Shown here: in pieces, positions 49,701 through 61,500 of the stretch
Numbering within the stretch: position 1 is the stretch's first letter
How the letters are laid out: each line of letters opens with the position of its first letter
Assembly: GCA_004026145.2 (NCBI GenBank)
Contig: CP034992.1
Coordinates: 8,683,154-8,747,153 of the forward strand
DNA: 64,000 bases
Reading direction: 5' to 3'
DNA from: Takifugu bimaculatus
Lineage: Eukaryota > Chordata > Actinopteri > Tetraodontiformes > Tetraodontidae
Program-made: the position numbers and the translations under genes
The notes under the pieces: generated by a model
What the model was told of the DNA's origin: nothing
The model's input: the letters and a program-made list of their open reading frames with translations, nothing else
Database searches by the model: none

Positions 49701-50226
49701 ATAAGCAGTTAAGCCCTGATGCAGAAACTGAGACTTTGTCCTCTAATCACAGAAACCTTTAATCCTGAAGCTGCCGCAGTCAGAGAGCTTCAGCTCTCTC
49801 AACGACCTGATGAAGAGGATTCAGCCCCAGGAAAGTTCTCTCGGGCAGCTTCACGGAGGATCTAGAGGGGCTGTTTCCGAACTGAGTCAGTCCATGATGG
49901 ACCTGAGTGTGCACAAACCTGACAAAAGTCCTATCCCAGTGCCCAGGTTTCAAGCCAGTGTGAGTAGAGAGAGACACACATTTGTGGTGTTTGTTGGGTA
50001 TTTTATTGATGTTGGTGTCTGTCTCTGACAGTGCTTCGACCCAGACGCCTTAACGTCGACTATTGCCCTGATGAAGAAAAGAAATGAGGATTTAAAACCC
50101 TCCCTGTACAGAACTCCCAAAACCTTCGTGCCCAGAGAGAGGCCTCGCAGCTCCACTTATGGCCTGGACTGGAGACGGCCACTGCTGGAGCGGCCTGAAG
50201 ATCTTAAAATGGGAGTGAAAAAATGA
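46787..50226 (+). CDS. fam83e: FAM83 family protein, probable FAM83E
   Basis: Nine coding exons: 46787-47239, 47474-47620, 48396-48520, 48605-49039, 49150-49209, 49318-49368, 49454-49679, 49753-49959 and 50032-50226, giving 632 aa. The first four exons form the DUF1669 pseudo-phospholipase-D domain: YCEKERRAVERLL, a STYFP-SD-P-LELGWP segment, IREIIRRHLQQASKVIAIVTDRLTD, GVAIYIILNE, MRVRVIGGKTFCSRMG, FLLVDLKTVVHGSYSLTWTD and VVDSFDQEFRILFAASLP. The family is catalytically inactive as a lipase and instead anchors casein kinase 1 isoforms at specific sites in the cell. The C-terminal half is polar, poorly conserved and probably disordered. Assignment to E rather than another paralogue rests on adjacency to emp3. 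The start is the first ATG in the domain-bearing exon. AATAAA occurs near 50509. Confidence 0.82.
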
Positions 50227-50828
50227 GACGTTAGGCCAACACTAATGTTTTTGTCTTTGCGTCACAGAGGATGAGCAGTAGAAGAGATTACTGTGCAAAT
50301 TCCTCAGTTACTGAACCAAACCAAGCTAAACAGGTTGTAGCTCTAACCATAAACCCCAGTTGGAGCTTTTATGGCAGCTCTGGCTAGTCAGTGGAGGGTT
50401 AAATTAAGACAAGGTTGCCTCAGATCAATAAAGATAACTCATCTGTTTGTTTGATTCTCCATGGACTTTGTCTGTGCTTCATAACTATGTTTTACCTCAT
50501 GATATGTTCAAATAAATTGAATGTTTCTGTTCATGGTGCTCTTACAGTTATACTGCTGTTTAATCCATATGAATAAAGTTTAAAAAAAAGAGACGATTAT
50601 CAAAACAGATTTTAGGAGTTTTTTAAAAAGTGCAATAGTTCTGACTTGCACATTTGAAATGACATATGGAGCACATTAAACCTGAATAAAGTCACCTTTA
50701 GAAAAATACATACTACCAATACATATATTTGACAACTGTATATAATTTGTAAGACACCAATCTATGAAACAAATCCTAGAAGTCACTAAAACCTTTAATG
50801 TAATAAAATAAAACGATACAAACCTGGG

Positions 50829-50842
50829 TCACTAGATGGCGA
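50829..50842 (+). promoter_or_regulatory. CTCF-like motif in the fam83e-utp3 interval
   Basis: TCACTAGATGGCGA is a near match to the CTCF core. It lies about 160 bp upstream of the utp3 ATG. Confidence 0.3.
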
Positions 50843-50996
50843 TATACGCGCTTCTATTGTTTCATACAGGCGAGTCGCTTGAAAGAGAAGAAGAAGAAAA
50901 CACGGAAGCACGAGGTTACTTGTGCAGATGTGTGTTCCGCTGCAAAATATCGTTTTTTCCTTTTAAGTGTGGACAAAAGTTTCGTCAATCTAAATC

Positions 50997-53945
50997 ATGG
51001 TTCGAACAAGACGGTGAGTTTAGTATTTTAATACGATCATGCGGTTATCTTTAAAATGAAACCTTTATAACTGTTACTCTGCCTAGTTTGTATTCTAGTT
51101 CCGAAAACCTTGGTGATTTCATGCCTAATAAATTGTCTTGGCGGCCAACATATTTTTTTAAGGGTACGTATATTTGCAGTAGCAACAGACCGTTGTTGTG
51201 TGCTTTTGTTACTCAGGACAAAGTCGTTACAGAGGCCGAAAAACAAAGAGGAATATGATGAAGACGAACCTGAGGAATATAAGCGCATGCCTGTCCCTGA
51301 TAAGGTATGATAGTCTGTGACATTACGCTTTAAGGTGCTGGTGTCCGTTCATGTTTTGATGACAGATGTCAATGTTGAATAATAAAAAAAAAACCTCTGG
51401 TCTGCAGAAATCATCACAGTATGCAAAGGACCAAATCGACGAGTTCCACGATGAGAAGATCGCGGTATGATTTATGATCCTGTGGGAGGTTCTTGGTGTT
51501 TCAACCTTCTCATTGTTTTTGCTATTTTCCTTGGAACAGAATCTTCTTTCTCGCGGTGTTCAAAGTGATAGTGACTTGGAGGAGCTGGACGATGAGGTAA
51601 GGGCAATAAAACATTTTCTTTTTGTTTGCAACAAGAGAATTGTGTCAAAATGGAACAAAGTCAAGCTCAGCTGAATTTGACAGGAGGAGGTGATGGCCCT
51701 AGATGACTCTGAAGAAGAAGAGGAGGGGGAGGAAGATATAGATATGGAAAGTGATCTAGAGGAGAACAAAGAAGAAGGTAAACTTGCAATTTCAACTTTT
51801 CACGTTTAGTCTTTTTTTTGTTGTTCATGTCAATTAAGTTCGGGTATGTTGTACTTCAGATCTTCCTAATGAGATGGCATGGGGCACAAAGAAGAAGATG
51901 TACTACGATGCAGACACACTGAAAACCAGTAAGGATTTTGAATTGTTGAGTTGTTCGTGATCATTGCATTGCCTTTGCCCTGGATCAGTCATTTAAGTGT
52001 TGTTGCAGAGGGGAAATTGCAGGAAGAGGTAGAAGCTGAAGAGCAAGCAGAAGAGGAGGAGGCTAAAACCATCCAAAAACGTTTGGCTGCTCATCTGAGT
52101 GAGGAGGATTATGATTTAAACTTTTTCCAGGTTTGTTAAATGTTCTCTGGGAGACCTGTAGTTATTTCCAAGTGTGATGATAAGCTCGTTTGAATTTTGG
52201 CTTTTGTGTTGATTTCCAAATAAAGCAATTTGCAGTTGAGGAGAAGGATGAAAGCAAAACTGTAGAAAAGGAGGAGAGGATTGTGAAAGACCTCAAACAG
52301 ATGTCGCAGAAGGAAAAAATGAAGCTTTTGAAGGAAGAGTCACCAGAGCTGCTGGAACTAATTCAAGACTTCAAGGCAAAGGTAAAAAGACCTCAGTTAA
52401 TGTTAGAATTCATTTGTTGCAGAAATGGTTAAACCTGTGTGATCTGTGTAGCTCACTGAACTGAAGGATGAGTTGCAGCACCTTGTACAAATGGTCAAAG
52501 ATGGAAAGATTCCTCCTGGAAAGGTAGTTTGAGCATATACAACACGTACATCATTCTATACAAACCATCATAATGTGAATTTAGATTTTTATTTTTTTTA
52601 GTACCTAATCTTATAATTAAAGTAAATTTATGATTTAGTTGGGTTTTTTTTGTACCTAATGTTCTAAAATTAACTGACAACTTTTTTGCCCAAAGGGGGC
52701 AGACTACCTCAAGATGAAACAGCACCTCTATCTCAAGTAATTGGCACTTACTTTGTTCTTAGAGCTCAGAATTTGAATTTAAGAGCTCTTTCTCTAACAA
52801 TGAATGGTTCTTTTATTTTAAACAGTTACTGCACAAATATCAGCTTCTATTTGGTGTTAAAAGCAAAACGGATCCCGGCTCACAACCATCCTGTGATTGA
52901 AAGACTTCTCACCTACAGAAATGTAAGTGCAGCTGCCCCATACAGTTAACACTTTCCTCTAGAAATAGAATCTTCACATGTATGAGTTTTAGTTTACTGG
53001 TAATCGTTTTGCTGATTTGCCACAGCTCATCAATGAACTTGGAGCGATTGATGCTCGGCTCGCGCCACAGTATCGGGAGCTTCTGTCTGGTGGGCAGGAA
53101 GATCAAGAGAGCAAGGCGCGAGTGACTGTTCGAAAGGAAAAGGTTTGTTATTTTCATGCATTGTGTATTTTTCACATCAAGAATGCATCATATAGAACAT
53201 TTTTGTTGACAGAAATCTGGAGAGCCTGCACCTGACACGGAAGCAGACTCAAACTCCGACCTGGATGAGGAGGCAGCCCTGCGGTTCTACAGAGAGATCG
53301 AGGAGCAGGTGAAATTAAAGAGGAAAGCCAAAACCAAAGAGCATGAAGAGTAAGTGGGATTACCCTCTGGAGGACGGGTGACAGACAACCTGCAAATCTG
53401 AATAATTGTCAATTTCTTTCAGGTTTGAGGAGGAAGAAATTGATCCACTTGCAAAGAGAGGGATCACTTATGAGGTAAAGAGTTGCATTCACATGATGAA
53501 ATCTTTGTAATTACAGCATGGCATTAAAACACCGGGTGACAAACTACCTGCAGACTGACAATTTAATGTCCTCAAGCTTCTTGGCTTTAAGTTTTCTAAA
53601 AAGTCTTTTAACTACGGCTGTCAATTCCATAGATGGCCAAGAACAAGGGACTCACGCCAAAGAGGAAGAAAATTGACCGCAATCCCAGAGTCAAGAACAG
53701 AGAAAAGTTCAGACGGGCCAAAATCCGCAGAAAGGGACAGGTTCGTGTGATGTGGTTTCTTTTTTCTTTTAAGCGATTGCTTTTTCCCCTATTTTCACCA
53801 GTCTTTAATGCTTCAAATGCCATTCAACATTGAAACCTCTGTTTATATCTGCCAGGTGCGCGATGTTCGTCGGGAGGATAAGAAATACAGCGGAGAGTTA
53901 TCTGGCATCCGCGCTGGTGTCAAGAAAAGCACCAAACTCAAGTAA
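50997..53945 (+). CDS. utp3: UTP3 / SAS10, small-subunit processome component
   Basis: Sixteen in-phase exons: 50997-51013, 51217-51304, 51408-51464, 51540-51596, 51684-51777, 51860-51928, 52009-52130, 52226-52381, 52452-52523, 52696-52736, 52826-52922, 53026-53142, 53213-53349, 53423-53474, 53633-53740 and 53856-53945. They give 457 aa. The protein has an acidic N-terminal half (Glu/Asp runs), MAWGTKKKMYYD, the Sas10/Utp3/C1D domain (QKEKMKLLKEESPELLELI through YCTNISFYLVLKAKRIPAHNHPVIERLLTYRN), and the highly conserved C-terminal Sas10 domain (MAKNKGLTPKRKKIDRNPRVKNREKFRRAKIRRKGQ, YSGELSGIRAGVKKS). It works in the nucleolus in 18S pre-rRNA processing as part of the U3 snoRNP processome. Human UTP3 is, to my knowledge, intronless, so this fish gene shows the ancestral exon structure. 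It is convergent with ppcs, about 340 bp apart. Confidence 0.94.
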
Positions 53946-54283
53946 AAATGAGAGTGGAAACACACCAGTGGACTTATCTGGAACATTTAATGTCATAGAA
54001 TTATTCAACATATTAAAAAGGACACTCATTATTGCTGTTGAACATTTTAAACACTTATCACTTCCTGTACCATCTGTATCAACCCACATAGTTATGTTTG
54101 CAGACACATTATAAACTGACAAAATAGGGCAAGATATGTTACAAAGTACCGGTAGGCATTATTCACACCGTTTAAGCAGCCCAGATAATAAAGTAACTTC
54201 CTAAAAGAGCAGGTGAGCATGTGTTCAAGTTAGGAAATGGAAAGAGCAGCAACGTGGAGCTTAGAGAGGGAGGTAATTGGCCT

Positions 54284-55447
54284 TTAACAATTTTGTTGAC
54301 TGATGAACTTCTTGTGGGCTGATGTCAGGTTGCTCACTATTCTGTCCTCGATCTCCACCTCGTTCTTTTCATCCTCGTCCGTGAGGATCAGCTCTGTTTG
54401 GGTCTCGGGTGTCACCACCACCACGTAACCCCGCCTAGAGTCCAGCACATTGGCGACCACTACCTGGTGCCTGTAGGTGTCCAGAGCCCGTCGGGCCTTT
54501 TCCAGCAGGATGTGTGGATCTGTCTCCAGCTTAAAGGATATGACAAATGCCTGAGGTGCCCAGTCTTTCACCAGGGGGGACAGAATTTTAGGCACCATGT
54601 TCAAGCTAAGCTGAAGGAGAGAACAGCGACATTTTTATGGCAGCTTATGTCTATATGCTAATGTAACTGCAGTGTTACATAGTGTAGCAGTATACGTTAA
54701 TTTAGGACATCTTTGGTATTTGCTTGTTCACTTACTTGAAGAGGTCCATTGGAAGACTGGATTTTGTGTTCAGGCATCTCTGATGCTGGGATATAGAAGT
54801 CTGACACAGCAGCAGCCAGATAAAACATAGCCATAGACCCTTGATGCAAAACAAATTGGAAAATTTGTTTCAACAGCATGTTGTGATGAGTGGTTTTTAA
54901 ATGAATAAATTCTACCTATAGTGCTGAGGGCCTGAGCTGATGCTTTAAGGAGATGCAGATAATCGGACAGGGTGTTGAATTCAACAGGCAGAAGAAGTCT
55001 GTTTTCTTTCACTTCCTGGTATTTTTTTAGCACTTTGGTGATATTTGGAAACACCTGCTGGTCAACGACCACTTCTGCAGCATCGCTGGATGCGTCTTCC
55101 GCGCTCCTGAACTTGAGGGCCTCCAGCATGTTCATGCTTGAGAACATGCTGTTGTAGGGGTATAGGGAGCGATGTCTGTGTAGAAAGATTACAGCATAGC
55201 CAGACTCTATGAAATACTCTGCTGAGGAGGCCCCTCGCCGGCCACTGCTGAAGTTGTCGAGGAAACGGACGGTTCGGGACTCCAGAGGAACCTTGGTGCC
55301 TCCTGACGTGATGAGAACGACCCTGCGGCCTGCTGACGCGTGGTGCCCTGCAAAAGCAGCCATCTGCTCTCTGACCTCCTCAACATGGGTGGGTGCAGCG
55401 AATTCATCTAATGTCCCATCAGTGGAAGGTGTTCTAGGTTCTGCCAT
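54284..55447 (-). CDS. ppcs: PPCS, phosphopantothenate-cysteine ligase
   Basis: Three coding exons on the minus strand: 55447-54916, 54839-54736 and 54610-54284, giving 320 aa (human 311). The enzyme joins 4'-phosphopantothenate to cysteine, the second step of coenzyme A synthesis in the cytosol. Visible family motifs are RRVVLITSGGTKVPLE (nucleotide site), VRFLDNFSSGRRG, YAVIFLHR, FYLAAAVSDFYIPASEMPEHKIQS (active-site Asn and Lys region) and FVISFKLETDP. The start ATG lies 3 nt after a strong acceptor (TTCCTCTCTCTTTTGTGTCAG), so an upstream exon exists; the likely one is non-coding near 56188-56262. The reading frame is also open across that acceptor, so an upstream coding exon in phase 0 would extend the N-terminus; the duplicated znf362 exon at 56640-56702 meets this condition. 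Tail-to-tail with utp3. Confidence 0.94.
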
Positions 55448-55450
55448 TGC

Positions 55451-56187
55451 CTGACACAAAAGAGAGAGGAACTTTAGCAAATACCAAAAGATCACATAAC
55501 ATCAATTCAGCTCTCGGATATTAACGTTACCAATCTGTGTCATGCTTGGTATAAGTACCATTTTGTCAAATGTCATAGTAATGTTATGCACTGTGTGATA
55601 AAGACATTGAAAACATAAAGAACAGAGGATATTAGGTAGGGTGGACAAGAGCATACAGTTAAACTATAGTATTAAAGTAATGCAAACCAAAGCCCTGAGT
55701 AGTAACGCTAATCCCATCACCTTCACAATCCTTTGAAAAAACACATCAAAACAGTTAATTATACAAAATAATGCTGAGATAATGAGAAAAGGGGGAAATT
55801 GTACATTTTCCTCAATTTTCTTTTTTTGAATGATACAATCATGCAACATATGGATTTCCTCTTTAATTCCTTCATTAAGAGTCAGTGAATATTTTTTATG
55901 ATGAGAAACAGCTTTTATTCGCCAATATTAAAAGCATAAATAAAAAGAAATCTTAACGTTAAAACCAATTGTGGCACTATATATTGTTAAATTAGTAAAG
56001 GCAGTACCTTTCAACGCTGCTTATGAGGCAATGTGCTGAACTCACCTGTTGTATGATTAATTATCCTGAAATATTCACGGTGACAACTTAAAAATGCGAC
56101 TCATGCTTAAAGACAACGGTGTACCTGGGCATGATCTACTACATACCTGCTTTTATTTCAGAGTTTGACCTCAGTTTCTGAACATAC
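55451..56187 (-). other. Putative ppcs 5' intron, non-coding
   Basis: AT-rich sequence between the proposed ppcs first exon and the ppcs start exon. The open frame at 55664-55849 has no features. Confidence 0.4.
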
Positions 56188-56262
56188 CGTGCGGACACTG
56201 TCAACGCTTCCTAACTGTCCCCAGCAACTTCTCTACTTCCGGAAGCCTCCTTCTCTGGTGTC
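56188..56262 (-). other. ppcs: Putative non-coding first exon and promoter of ppcs
   Basis: On the minus strand an ETS-type GCTTCCGGAAGTAG motif is followed by GTCCGCACG|GTATGT, a usable donor ending at 56188. ETS sites near the start are common in TATA-less housekeeping promoters. The transcription start is estimated only. Confidence 0.4.
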
Positions 56263-56609
56263 CAATATTACATCTTAGACTCGCCAGCGACACTAGTGGT
56301 CAAGACCGGTACTGTCACAAAGAGTAAACCGGGCTGTACAGGGTTTGATAACAGTCCTGGTATTTCTGGTACGCTGTTGCGTGGTTGGAATATATCAGAG
56401 ATAATGTTAAAGATCAAGTGCCAAATCTTTGAACTTTAGACTTGTGTGAGGTTTGGTGTGATTTGTGGGCAATAAAGGACCACTTCAGTCAAATGCAGTG
56501 ACATGTTTTAGTGTGACTGGAAGCAAAGCCATTTTCATGACGCTCTGAAAGCCTTGGTCAGAAATCTGTAACGAATACATGAAAATGATACAACTGACAA
56601 CTTAGGTAG

Positions 56610-57365
56610 TCTATTAGCAGAAATAGCAGAGTCACTCACCCGACCAGGCACAGCAGGAGGTGGAGGCCAGAAATAGGGGTTGTTAAAGCGAGACTCAGCC
56701 ATCCTGGAATAAAAACAAAGTGAGTGCTGCTTCTCCAGCTGTCCTTCAGCAGAATGTAGCTGTGATGCCTAGATATTGGTGGATGCGGTGGCTCGTTTAT
56801 GTTTCTGTCAGTTGTGCGCCAAGTAAAATCACCGCCGCTGATGTGACGCCCGATTGTTCGTGTTGAAGGAGAGAGTCCTCGGTGTTAAATATTATGTCAG
56901 TAGGTCCTCACCCGGGCAGCAGCTGACTGTTTCACACCGCAACTTAAGAATAATGGGCCTGGTCTCATGATGTTGTGTTTTCACACCAGTTATCCTCCTC
57001 ACCCAAAAGCATTTCATCCAAGCCATCCTTTTTAGAGACCAGAGCAGAGGATTATGCCACGATGAGTGCAGCTACATGTTGATTTTTTGTTAGACGTTAT
57101 GGCGTGCTTGCAGTTTAAAAGGCTCTTTTTTGATTACATCTGGTTGTGGTACGCTCCCCAAAGCTGTTGTCAGATAAAACACCGGCGTTTGAAGTCATGG
57201 TGACATTCAGATCTCTCACTGACAAGTGGGGCCCCGGCTGCTTCTGTGTGTCTGGGCTCTTCAAAGAATAAAGAAGACCTGAGTCGTGTCAGCAAGGGAG
57301 GGTAAATTGAATGTGGGAAATCTGAAATGACGACGCCACACACACTGTGGCAGCCAGTTATTTCA
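56610..57365 (-). repeat. Copy B of the inverted duplication (znf362 start exon plus flank)
   Basis: This is the reverse complement of 28215-28972, about 28 kb away. The proximal part (about 56615-57005) is near-identical to copy A; the distal part (57005-57365) is diverged. Copy B keeps the acceptor TTTTTATTCCAG, the ATG, the 21-codon open frame and the GTGAGT donor. No other znf362 exon is present here. Confidence 0.9.
56640..56702 (-). pseudogene. Duplicated znf362 start exon (orphan, reading frame intact)
   Basis: A 63-nt frame (ATG at 56702-56700, donor at 56639-56638) is identical to znf362 exon 28879-28941 except for one A-to-G change in the last codon (Gln to Arg). It lacks downstream znf362 exons, so it is a gene fragment. 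It lies on the ppcs strand about 1.2 kb upstream of the ppcs acceptor at 55450/55451, in compatible phase 0. Whether it is transcribed or spliced is unknown. Confidence 0.85.
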
Positions 57366-57419
57366 GGATACATTATCCAATTTGAAAACGGCGGCCGTTT
57401 ATTCAAGAAAGCAGTAACG

Positions 57420-58080
57420 TCATTTGACCGGTAGGAGGCGCTGCTGCACCACTGACGTCTGTTCTAATTCAAGGTAGCCCTTAAGTTGCGTGGAAAGTTT
57501 GTTTTTTAAATGTATTCTAAAATAGTTACGGTAATCCAGAATATTTAATTATTATCTAATTATGCTAGAAAAACAAAACAAAAGCCTTCAATATCTGCTA
57601 AGCACAGTACTATAATTCATCCGTGATAACCTTAGGTAAACTGCGCTTTTTTATTTGTTGAAGGTTTGTTTTGAGACTCACCGATTTTAAAAGAAAACTT
57701 TACCCAAGAGTACAGGATTTTAAGCTCGTTGTATGTAACCATAGTGGCAATTTGCCGCATGCCTCTATCCATATTATTCTAGAGCCCTAAAGCGTTTTAC
57801 CCCAAAAAGAAATAAAATATGAAATTTGCAAAAAGTAATTCAAACAAAAATATGTCATCCGGTACAAATTCTATTTCTCTTCTAGGTTGTGCTCTTCCTC
57901 TCATGTAACTTTACCACAATCAGGTCACCCTTCTAAATTGATTGCCCTCTCGATGTTTTACCCTGTCTCAGGGCCCCACTTTATTGCCCTCATGTTTTAC
58001 ACCGTAAATGTTGGATTTCAGAGTCTTAGTCATTCAATAAAAGCAGCTGATTAAAACTGTTGACTTAGTTGATCCCGCGT
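57420..58080. other. Intergenic, AT-rich, nothing recognised
   Basis: Sequence between copy B of the duplication and the next CpG-rich block. No exon or known repeat is seen. Confidence 0.5.
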
Positions 58081-58084
58081 TGAG

Positions 58085-58522
58085 GTGCGTGCGGGAGTGC
58101 ACGCGCCGCAATGAGCACTGCGGGACAGGACGGGGAATCTAACGCGCGCTAGTTTCTATGGCGGCAGAGGAGGTGAGGCAGAGGGAAAAAAAACACCTTG
58201 TGCGCCGTCCAATGTGAAAGTAGTTCCGCGCACTTAACCCAAATGGGGGAGAGACCCGGATGTTAGCTCGGCTACCGAGAGAAAGGCGAACGGGAGAGGG
58301 CGGGGAGAAGCCGAGGAAGGACGCCACGGCACCACGGGCACACCGGGAAAGCTAAGATTACGGCGTCTCTTTTCACTGGACGATAACGTCAAGAGCATTG
58401 GACATTTCTGGGGAGCCCCCGCTGGCTGAAGGAGAGAAGGTGGAAGGAAGGGGAGGCGGCATTCACTCTGAAACTGGCGTCTGGATTACAGGGAGCCACC
58501 GTCACAACAGCTCTCACCCAGA
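58085..58522 (+). promoter_or_regulatory. CpG-rich putative promoter and non-coding first exon of an unidentified gene
   Basis: A strongly CpG-rich block ends in a good donor (CACCCAGA|GTAAGTGA, exon end 58522) on the plus strand. It has no long frame; an ATG at 58110 is followed by TAG within 14 codons. The downstream coding exons must be outside the window. By human synteny phc2 (next to A3GALT2) is one candidate, but nothing in the sequence proves it. Confidence 0.45.
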
Positions 58523-61500
58523 GTAAGTGAGCTACGCGGGCATGGAAGTTGAACTAAGGCCCACGAAATGGACGACTTTGTCGGGGAAGTGAGCTGCACC
58601 GAAGTTGTGGGGATTGCGCCCAGCGAATAGGCCCTAACACTCAGATTTCGGCTCCTTGTGGTTTGGTGTGTGAGGACACTCAGTCGAAGTGTGTGTGCTT
58701 CCCTTGCGGTCAGTGGTCGTACGCCTCTGCCGTGTTGCTCCAACTCTCTAAGTTGACAGCTCCGGCGCTAGCCTGCTAACACCTCCATGCAACCGGTGAC
58801 AACTGACAGGGCAACTTTGACAGCTAGCTAGCCAGTTTAGGTATCCAGCTAACTTTAGCTCAGCGTGTCGGTCAGGCCGGGGCGAGGTGTGTGCGCGTTA
58901 TCTTTGCATTAGATGCATATGATGACCTATATTCCCCCGAGTCCTTTAACAGCCATCGCTAGCTCGCTGTTTGGTATGTGAGGCGTGTGTGTCTCCAACG
59001 TTTAGTGTGTGTGCGTGTGTGTACGCGCGCGTGTGAATGAAGCCAGTGTGCTCTGATGGTATTCGCCTCACAGCTGTTGCAGTGTGTTTTCTCATCTGTC
59101 AATCGTGTTTTTTAGGCTGCTAAAAAAAAAAATTCCCTTCGGAAAAGAAACGACCCTTTTATGTGCTGCTCGGCGGGCGAGAGGGGGGCATCGTTGTCAT
59201 GTGGGTGCACGATCAACAAGTGCAATGCATGTTTCAGGTGAATATTTCTGCTGCTGCATTTGATCTGGACGGTACCTTCTGCCTTTGGGTTGTGCTCATA
59301 CCCTCCGCGACCTGCACCGAGATGTGCAGGTACTTCTTACTCTTGCGTGCACATCACTCGGGGCACGCTTCTATTTTCTTTTGGTATGTCTGTAGTTGTC
59401 CTACATGACTTAATGCCGGGGCTTTAAGCTGTACAGCGGTGGCATTTACGTGCAATTAAATCCAAATCGGAGCCCTTTCTTTTTCCTGCCCGTGTCCAAT
59501 AGTGGCTGCACGACTGACCCCGCATTCTGCACCAGTGTCATTGTTATGATGGACATCTTAAATGCATGGGATTAAAACTGTGACTCATTCAAAACACAAA
59601 TTTCCCCTAATATCCCAGCAGGGTTAGACTTTCTGTTTTCCCCCTTTCTCAGACGTGAGGCACACAGCGAACCGCTGGGATGTTACCCCCCCCCCCCCCA
59701 CCAGGTATGCACAGAACCAGGAATACCTGCAATTGAACAAAATCATTTCAATCATTCGGCGTCCAGGTGCAAATGACCTCACGGGTGGCGTGATCTGTTT
59801 GTGTCGGTTATGCAGAGTTTAGGACCGTTTGGGGCCTTGGTGCAAATTACAAAAATAAGATTGTAAAGATAATCTTGCTGGATAAAAACAACCCTCTGCT
59901 CTTTAAAACAGCTCTGTAAAATAGTGACAAACAGTCTTGCCTGCACGCTAGCTGCAAAGAACGAGGGTAGGCAGATTAAGTGCGTAGAATTTAGAGAGAA
60001 TCCCTTGTTGCACTACGACTGCATTCATCAGATGTTGCACGGTCATGAGCAAAGTCTTTATTAGTTGTTTACCTTCCTAAAAAGGGGATTCACGCACGTA
60101 AAAACTCTAAATGTCAAGAACAGCTGACTAATAAAGTGTAGAGAAGACTGCACATCTAAAGAGTCCTTTTATCTGAAAGGTGAGATAGTGCGCAGAAGTC
60201 TGGGCCTGAGTGTCAAAGATCTTCCTGTCAAAGGTGATTGCATCACTTCCCCTCCCTCAGTTCTCATCCCGCAGCATCAATGATCTTTGAGTAACCCCGC
60301 GTGAACTTTAAACGCTCAGGAGCAATAATGTACAATTAAGATTAATTGCAGCATCATATAGGGCTAATTAAGATATATTTTGGAGGTCAGTATGCTTGTG
60401 CTGCAGAATGAATAGAGAAAAGGTGTCTGCTCTTTGAATGCGAGCGTCTCATTTGGAATTCATGATGTGGCCTTGTGCCTGTAGCCCTGCCTCACTGAGA
60501 GGCTTTTTAATTTCTCCCCTTGTTGAGGTGATTATTCAAATGGCCATCCGTGAGATGCAGTTATCAGACTTCTGGTGGTAGTTAAGCCCGTGGCAGCAGG
60601 CATGCCCATCACAGCCCCCGCCTCTCCACTCTCTTTAGCAGGAGAGCACCCAACAGGTACCCTCTGCTGCAACCCCTATTAGACCGCCACCTCTCCTCCC
60701 CCAGGCAGAAGACCTATTGTGTTGGCAGATTGGCAGATTGCAATTTATTCAAGAAAATAGCTGAATATTTTTTTTTTGGCACAGTGGAGCTGCTGTTGAA
60801 CAAAGGCCACAGTTCAGTATTTTCTATAGCGGTTTTTGGTCCGAATCCAGGAAAGATTTGATTTAATTCCCGCCTGCTTTCATACGCGGAGTCGGATTTC
60901 CTTTCTCTACCCATCATCGCCCATCGTCTTGCCGTTCATTGTGATTCTCACCTTGGATTTGGATTTGAAAAACACCCCTTTTTCTTTCAAACTGAGCAGA
61001 TTGTGCCATATAGGTAGATGCTGCTCCGGAAAGAAGACTGGCGTTTATTTATTTATTTATTTACTATTTAAATCCCAGATCTCTGTCTATTCCCGCTCCA
61101 GTCCAAAGTTTAGCTCTGCCAGACATGCCGCTGAAATGGGACTCGCTCATTCTTCATTAGTGAAGTCGGGCACCACCAGAATGCAGATGAGCTATAAAGC
61201 AATTCATCTGCTGTATATGCCTCCCTGAATCCAATTTGAATCTTGTTTGCAGTCACATTGTGTAAGCCTGCGTCCCTGCGTTGAAGAACTCTCTTCATGG
61301 GGGAGATCAGAGGGGGATAATTGCACTTAAGTGAACCTCATTTAGAGCCGGGCATGGCAATTTCTGGAACTGCAGTTCTCTACGTGTTTAGGGGCTCGGC
61401 TCAGCCGTCACCGAGACTCCGTAGATGATGTATCAAATAGTGAATAGAATGACATTAGCATGGCACCATGGGATGACCGATCTGTGGATGGGTTTTAATT

